This document shows positions 45,331 through 64,000 of a stretch of 64,000 nucleotides of DNA, in pieces. Source of the stretch: Hemibagrus wyckioides (Eukaryota; Chordata; Actinopteri; Siluriformes; Bagridae); the NCBI RefSeq assembly GCF_019097595.1, contig NC_080717.1, forward strand, positions 21,786,336 through 21,850,335. Direction: 5' to 3'. Under the pieces are notes generated by a model. It was not told where the DNA came from. It did not search any database and worked only from the letters and a program-made list of their open reading frames with translations. How positions within the stretch are numbered: the first letter of the stretch is position 1; the number at the start of each line of letters is the position of its first letter. Both the position numbers and the translations under genes were made by a program.

Positions 45331-45538
45331 ATATATACACGATATATATATATATCAATATATACACGATATATATACACGATATATATATATATATACA
45401 CGATATATATACACGATATATATATATATATATCGTGTATATATATCGTGTATATATATATATATATATATATCGTGTATATATATCGTGTATATATATA
45501 TATATATATCGTGTATATATATGTATATACACATATAT

Positions 45539-45613
<75 letters not shown>

Positions 45614-46524
45614 CACATATATATACACATATATATACACATATATACATAGATATATATACATACATATACACACATATATACTGAGATAGGAGAAAAA
45701 ACTGATGTGTGTATATATACAGTATATATACACTCCGTATATATACACAATATATATACAATAAATAATACATACATATATATACATAAATATATACAAT
45801 AAATAGAAACATGAATTTTTTTTTAAAGGTAATAAGTCAGAATTCAGAGGAAATAAGTCACTATTTTAAGATTAACATCAAGATTTTGACACAGGTCAAA
45901 AAGTCAGAATTTAGGATAAGTTAGGACAACAAACAAATAAATGTATATATGGGGAAAAAAAGAAAAGAAAACAGTAATTCATATCATTGCACCACATTTA
46001 TATTATGGATATAATCCAACAATTCAAATATTAAGCACATACAGCATGTGGCTGAAGATCTGTGGAAACCTGACAAGAATATTACAAAATATACAGTGGC
46101 TGTGATGTTCAGGTGTTCACAAATCTTTTGCCATTTATTTACTGTTGAACAGGAATGATAACGTCCTTGTATCATGTTTTCATATTCCTATTTATAGTGC
46201 ACAGACACAGACACAGATAGAAAGAGAGTCCATTCTTAAGCTCTAAACATTTGGATTTCTTTATTCTTCCAGTCTCATCCAAATATCAATATTAAGTATA
46301 TTTCATGGAGAAACTGTATGTTAATTTGCAAGAATGTCCACATGTGTAGTGCCATTTACTTACTACTGTTTCATCAGCATTTTTGTAAACAGGCTTGTCA
46401 TGTTTACACAGTGATTAAGTAGCCCTGCTGTCACAGGGACCTGGACTGGGTGGAGATCCGGTGGCTACACTGCCAATGAAAACTAGGCTTATTTGATGTC
46501 AAAAATACGCAGAGAACATCTGAC
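44966..46524. other. Intergenic spacer between the fgd6-like and hic1l-like genes
   Basis: Dominated by the palindromic AT/ACACG array at 45108-45800. Long tyrosine/isoleucine open frames on both strands across it are repeat artefacts. Nothing else recognised. Confidence 0.7.
45108..45800. repeat. Palindromic (TA)n/TATACACGATATA tandem array
   Basis: Runs of TA are broken every 10-30 bp by either acacgatata or its reverse complement tatcgtgt, or by the self-complementary cgatatatatatatcg. The blocks switch orientation several times (acacga around 45127-45170 and 45345-45415, cgtgta around 45181-45235 and 45434-45520). From about 45540 it passes through tatacacacacacata to a pure (AT)n run (45550-45606) and then tatacacata units. 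Confidence 0.93.
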
Positions 46525-46973
46525 CAGTTCTATGAAAATATACATTTATTTACCACACAGGACATGAAATTATGACTGCATATGAATAGATATTTTTCTT
46601 AACCTATGGCACAGACAATACATAGACCACTAAGTGGCTAAGAGTTATAAATCCAAGCAAATAAAATATAAATATATATTTTATATATAATAAATCCTTT
46701 ATATTTAAATATGACGATAGGCTTAAACATCAATGTAAAGAAGTCTGCTTTGAAAAATAGTCACAGTTAAACCAAACATTCCTTCTGATATTATGGCCTA
46801 AAACATTATGGCAATGCATGACAGAATAAAATAGAATACAAAAACACAAGAGTAAGACAAAATGGATTTGTAGCAATAAAACACATTCTCAACAGATTTA
46901 TATACACAGTGTGATTTGCAACAGGAGCACTGAGAGGGATCTGTCTTAGGGTTAGCAGTAGTAGATGCCCAGA
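46525..46973 (-). other. Probable 3' UTR of the fgd6-like gene
   Basis: Non-coding, AT-rich, runs from the stop at 46974-46976 to a minus-strand AATAAA at 46545-46550. Confidence 0.5.
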
Positions 46974-60642
<13,669 letters not shown>

Positions 60643-60900
60643 GGCTCCGCTACCTTCTCTTCCTACTTCTCATTACTACAGTCAAGTTTGTGCTTCTCCC
60701 ACACCTGACACCCCGTGTAATCGAAAGAAAAGACGCTGTTGACCTCGATGTTTTTTATCTGAATCCAGTAGAATAAATCATTCCAAGCCCGCAGTCTTCA
60801 GAGATCATGATGCGGCGAGAGGTGAACTCCCCAATCACAACAATTGCGCACTTTTTACGCAGGCGCAGAACAGCTCTGATCTCAAATCAGACGATGTTTC
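60643..60900 (-). promoter_or_regulatory. fgd6: Probable 5' UTR and promoter of the fgd6-like gene
   Basis: Sequence directly upstream of the start codon. No TATA box; an inverted CCAAT-type motif (ccaatcac at 60829 on the plus strand, ATTGG in transcript sense) and modest CpG content. Weakly supported. Confidence 0.3.
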
Positions 60901-61815
60901 TGTTTTCTAATAAGATGTTAAAATATATTAATCCAGGTGTTCGATGTCAGACGAGTTCGCTCCACGGTAGTTTCATCAAAACTGGTCTAACTTTCGATGG
61001 CTGGACTTTACATGAATCACTTGTTACGGGGGCAGGTGCAATACAGAGAGACTCATTACACACTGCCTCCTGCTGGACAGACCTGGACACTGCATTGACG
61101 TGCATTTAATAAACAACAATACATTTGGGACATCCTGTTGACTGAAACTTATTTTTTTAATTGTTTTTTTTTTATTTATTATTTTTTCCAGACAGTTTTC
61201 TCACTGAAGTAGCAGATCTTCACCATCCTTCTTGTAAAAGGATTTACATGACTCCTACCAAAACCAAGCCTCATGCGTGGCTGTGATTCACCTAGAAAAT
61301 ATGGCCACTATCCCTTGAGAAGAAATGTAGATTCCATTCTGGTTCTCGTATCCAGGTGTTGTTTTGCATGGCATGAAAAAGCAGCAACCAATGACAATGA
61401 ATTTAATACCACAGGATTCTCGGCTGGTAAAAAGGTGTTGATTAATTTATCAGCAGCGTTAAAATATTCCTTAAAAAATTTTCCAGGAACATAACCGTCT
61501 AGATTTTTTCCTTGTGTTAACGTCAAGAGACAGAAAAAAAAAAACTTTTGGGTGAAGGAAACAAATATTTATAACTGATATAACATAACAGGAACTTGCT
61601 TTACAGATATTCCATAACTGTAAACAAATAAAAATGTGTCATTCCACAATTAATACTCAGTTACAATCACCAGCATATTAGGGTGGAATAAGAGAAATAA
61701 AAACACTTTGGGACATGATTGGAAAATTATTAACTTTGCCTCATAGTGTTGCAACAGCAGTTCCCAGCATGTTTTATTGCTTATTTAAATCATAAATCTG
61801 ATTTATCAGTAGATG
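60901..61815. other. Intergenic spacer between mlkl and the fgd6-like gene
   Basis: No conserved reading frame, RNA gene or recognised repeat. Confidence 0.55.
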
Positions 61816-62558
61816 TTTATTCATTTTCTTTAAAGGCTTGTTAATCAGCTCGTTTTAATGCATTAGCATTTCTAAAGTGAAGGATCATTCACAGGGACTT
61901 GTATGGTGAATGTGCAAGGTAATCTAGGTATAATGATGAAAAAACAATGTGTTTTCTGTAAGAATATATCTATTTAATAGTTACAGAAGGAGTCTTGGGT
62001 GTCAGGGTTTTGTAAAGATCAATAAGTAAGTGATAATAGCTTGTCTCAGGGATGTTTCATGACAGTAAATAGATAAAACTGTGGTAAAAAAAGAAGAAGA
62101 AGAAAAGAAGCAAGACAAGGAAAACACATTGGAAAACGAACAACTTCAGGGTCGTAACAGCATCACACCACCCCCTGATGATTACCGTCCCACAAAAACA
62201 CGACATCTTTTCTTTATCACTTGACTGACTAAACCAAACACCAAATGTATTTATATTTCAGTTCGTTGTGCAAATTTATACAATATGTGTTATTCAAACG
62301 AATGAGAAAAAATGCCATCAGACTTTACACTTAGTGTCCATGTTTGTCTTCAGAAGCTGTTAGCCTATTACTATATCTATTGATAGTGTATTGATAGCAT
62401 AGGCTTTTCACATTTATCAATGATTGGCAGTATAAATTAAAAGCGATATCCAGGAAGATTTAATGCTGAGTCCAGGAAACAATCCTAGTGAAGTTATCTG
62501 ATTTAGAGCATCTTAATCTCTGTAGCAAAAGTGTGCGAGATGTGGCTGTGTCTTGTCT
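61816..62558 (-). other. mlkl: Possible mlkl 3' UTR and poly(A) signal
   Basis: Non-coding stretch after the mlkl stop; the first minus-strand AATAAA met is at 61816-61821. Confidence 0.4.
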
Positions 62559-63475
62559 TTAGTCCTCTTCATTCTGCTGTGCTAGTTTACGTAGCTTGTC
62601 CACCAACACTGGAAATGCAAAAAATCACAAATAAAGGTTTAGAACTACTAAGCCTAAACATGCGTTTCATGAATTATTAAATCTATGCACCATTCAATAC
62701 TTATATACAGTTTGATTTAGAGAAATAGTCGTTGAATTCATTTGTGTCTGATCAGAAATACACCTACTATCTACACATGATATACAAATAATCTACTCTT
62801 ATGATTGTGTACCATGATATCAGTATAACTACATCACTGTAGTTGACTTATTCTTTAATAAAATCTCAGTGCTCTAATGACAGAGTCTAATAGTAATTGT
62901 ACCTCCAGCAGAAGGCCTCGTGAAGTCCTCAAATGAACGGCAGGCGTTAATCAGCTCCGTGAGCTGCCTGGGACAATCATGTGGCAGCGGCTCCATCGCC
63001 TTCTCCACATACACTTTCTCATAGATGCTAGTATAAGAGGAGCAATCTAGGTATAAAAGCAGGATGAATATGACAGGGTCAAGAAATCTCTAAAGCAACA
63101 TGATATTCCTGAAAGATTTGAAGATACTGAGAATGAGTTTATTATCCCGATGATGAGTGATGTTGCCCGTGTTACATGCCTTTAAAGGGGATTTGCCGTG
63201 TTGCGATCTCCCACAGGACAATGCCGAAACTGTGAAGAGCACACACAAACAGATTGGGCTACTGAGTTGAGTTGCACAGTAAATTGATAAGGGTTTTTTT
63301 TTTTTTTTTTGCAAAGTGATTCTTTACCTGTAGATCTCACAGGCTTTGTCATACTGATGGTTTATGTCTTTCAGCTGCTGTGGAGAAATGTACGTCATCG
63401 AGCTGTTCTTCTTCTCCTTACTGTTCTTTAGGGATGTTTCTGTCTTTGCCAGTTCAAATCCTCCAAGCTTGAAAG

Positions 63476-63514
<39 letters not shown>

Positions 63515-63927
63515 GACTATCCATCCATTGACAGAATTATCTTATGCTATGCTGCACCTCATGCCATCTCTAAACTTAAGCTCAGTAAACAAAAGACACA
63601 ACACTTGTGGCTCTTTTGAGGGAGAATGGCCAAATGACTTCACAAGGTCAAAATTATCATGTATTCCTTTCCTTGTAGGGTTCTTTGGTCAGTGTGACTC
63701 AAATATAATGTCATGTTTATCTACAGAAAATTTTCCAAAATGCTTCTTTGTTAAGTTGAATTTAGCCGATATGTGAGTGTAAGCTTAAACGATAGCTGCT
63801 TTACTTCTAATATTTAGCAATATAACAGAATGATGACAATACCTTTATTCTGTAGCCAGCTGCCACTAAAAACTTGCTGCTAGTGAGGCAACCATGCACC
63901 TTAAATTTCTCCTCTGACTGATGCAGC
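62559..63927 (-). CDS. mlkl: MLKL pseudokinase, 3' portion only (gene continues past window)
   Basis: Five coding exons, 5' to 3': 63843-63927, 63328-63467, 63180-63229, 62903-63046, 62559-62608, giving the last ~156 codons up to TAA. They encode the C-terminal lobe of mixed lineage kinase domain-like protein, the membrane-disrupting effector of necroptosis phosphorylated by RIPK3. Evidence: SSKFLVAAGYRIK leading into LGGFELAKTETSL, where the DFG motif of true kinases is GFE, the known MLKL signature; then YISPQQL (APE region), SFGIVLWEIATRQIPFK and a short C-terminal helix (VDKLRKLAQQNEED). The activation-loop segment TETSLKNSKEKKNSS is rich in Ser/Thr as expected. The intron after exon 63180-63229 appears to use a GC donor (aaag|gcatgt). 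The four-helix killer domain and the ATP-site exons lie beyond 64000. Confidence 0.88.
63481..63513. repeat. (CA)n microsatellite next to an mlkl acceptor
   Basis: About 16 CA units, beginning about 10 bp upstream, in transcript sense, of the 63328-63467 exon. Confidence 0.93.
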
Positions 63928-64000
63928 CTGCAGTTTTGAGAAGAAGACATGAGCAGTTTATATGGATCCACAGCACCCATTATGCCCCATCAGGAATAAC

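Noticed and set aside
45105..45812. Reading frames of up to 235 codons on both strands
   Set aside because: They are only Tyr/Ile/Val/Cys-type strings produced by the TA/ACACG repeat and exist in several frames at once.

Overview
This is vertebrate nuclear DNA. It holds spliced genes with long introns, GT-AG (and one likely GC-AG) junctions, many dinucleotide to tetranucleotide microsatellites, Tc1/mariner transposon copies and tRNA-derived SINEs. The proteins read as teleost. The SINE types (A and B boxes followed by the 'cactgttgggc..ttgagc' and 'caggataaagcagttactgaagatgaatga' style tails) and the 'aaagcgctatacaaataaattgaattgaa' style repeat resemble those of otophysan fish, and catfish (Siluriformes) are my best guess. 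The species is an inference.

Layout. 1-0.8 kb: a decayed Tc1-type transposase. 1.9-8.0 kb (+): an intact 19-exon gene, 875 codons, joining a shortened SEC16-type central domain to two tandem PIM-family kinase domains; this is the most unusual object in the window. 8.0-12.6 kb: a transposon and AT-rich microsatellite cluster with two near-complete Tc1/mariner copies and one fragment. 12.7-36.8 kb (-): adam19, a membrane metalloprotease-disintegrin, resolved here as 23 coding exons and 907 codons. 37-42 kb: SINE-rich intergenic DNA plus the probable 3' UTR of the next gene. 42.0-43.4 kb (-): a BTB/zinc-finger repressor of the HIC family (hic1l-like) with a GC-rich upstream region at 44.6-45.0 kb. 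45.1-45.8 kb: a palindromic ATATATACACG array. 47.0-60.6 kb (-): an FGD6-like Rho-family exchange factor, 21 coding exons and 1049 codons. 61.8-64.0 kb (-): the 3' five coding exons of mlkl, running off the right edge.

Four genes in a row (adam19, hic1l-like, fgd6-like, mlkl) lie on the minus strand and the SEC16-PIM gene on the plus strand, tail-to-tail with adam19. They are ordinary independently transcribed vertebrate genes and I see no sign that they work as one pathway. Exon models were built by hand: splice sites, phases and reading frames were checked to close exactly for the SEC16-PIM, adam19, fgd6-like and mlkl genes. Family assignments come from remembered family features, not from a search. 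5' UTR exons, transcription starts and poly(A) sites are estimates.
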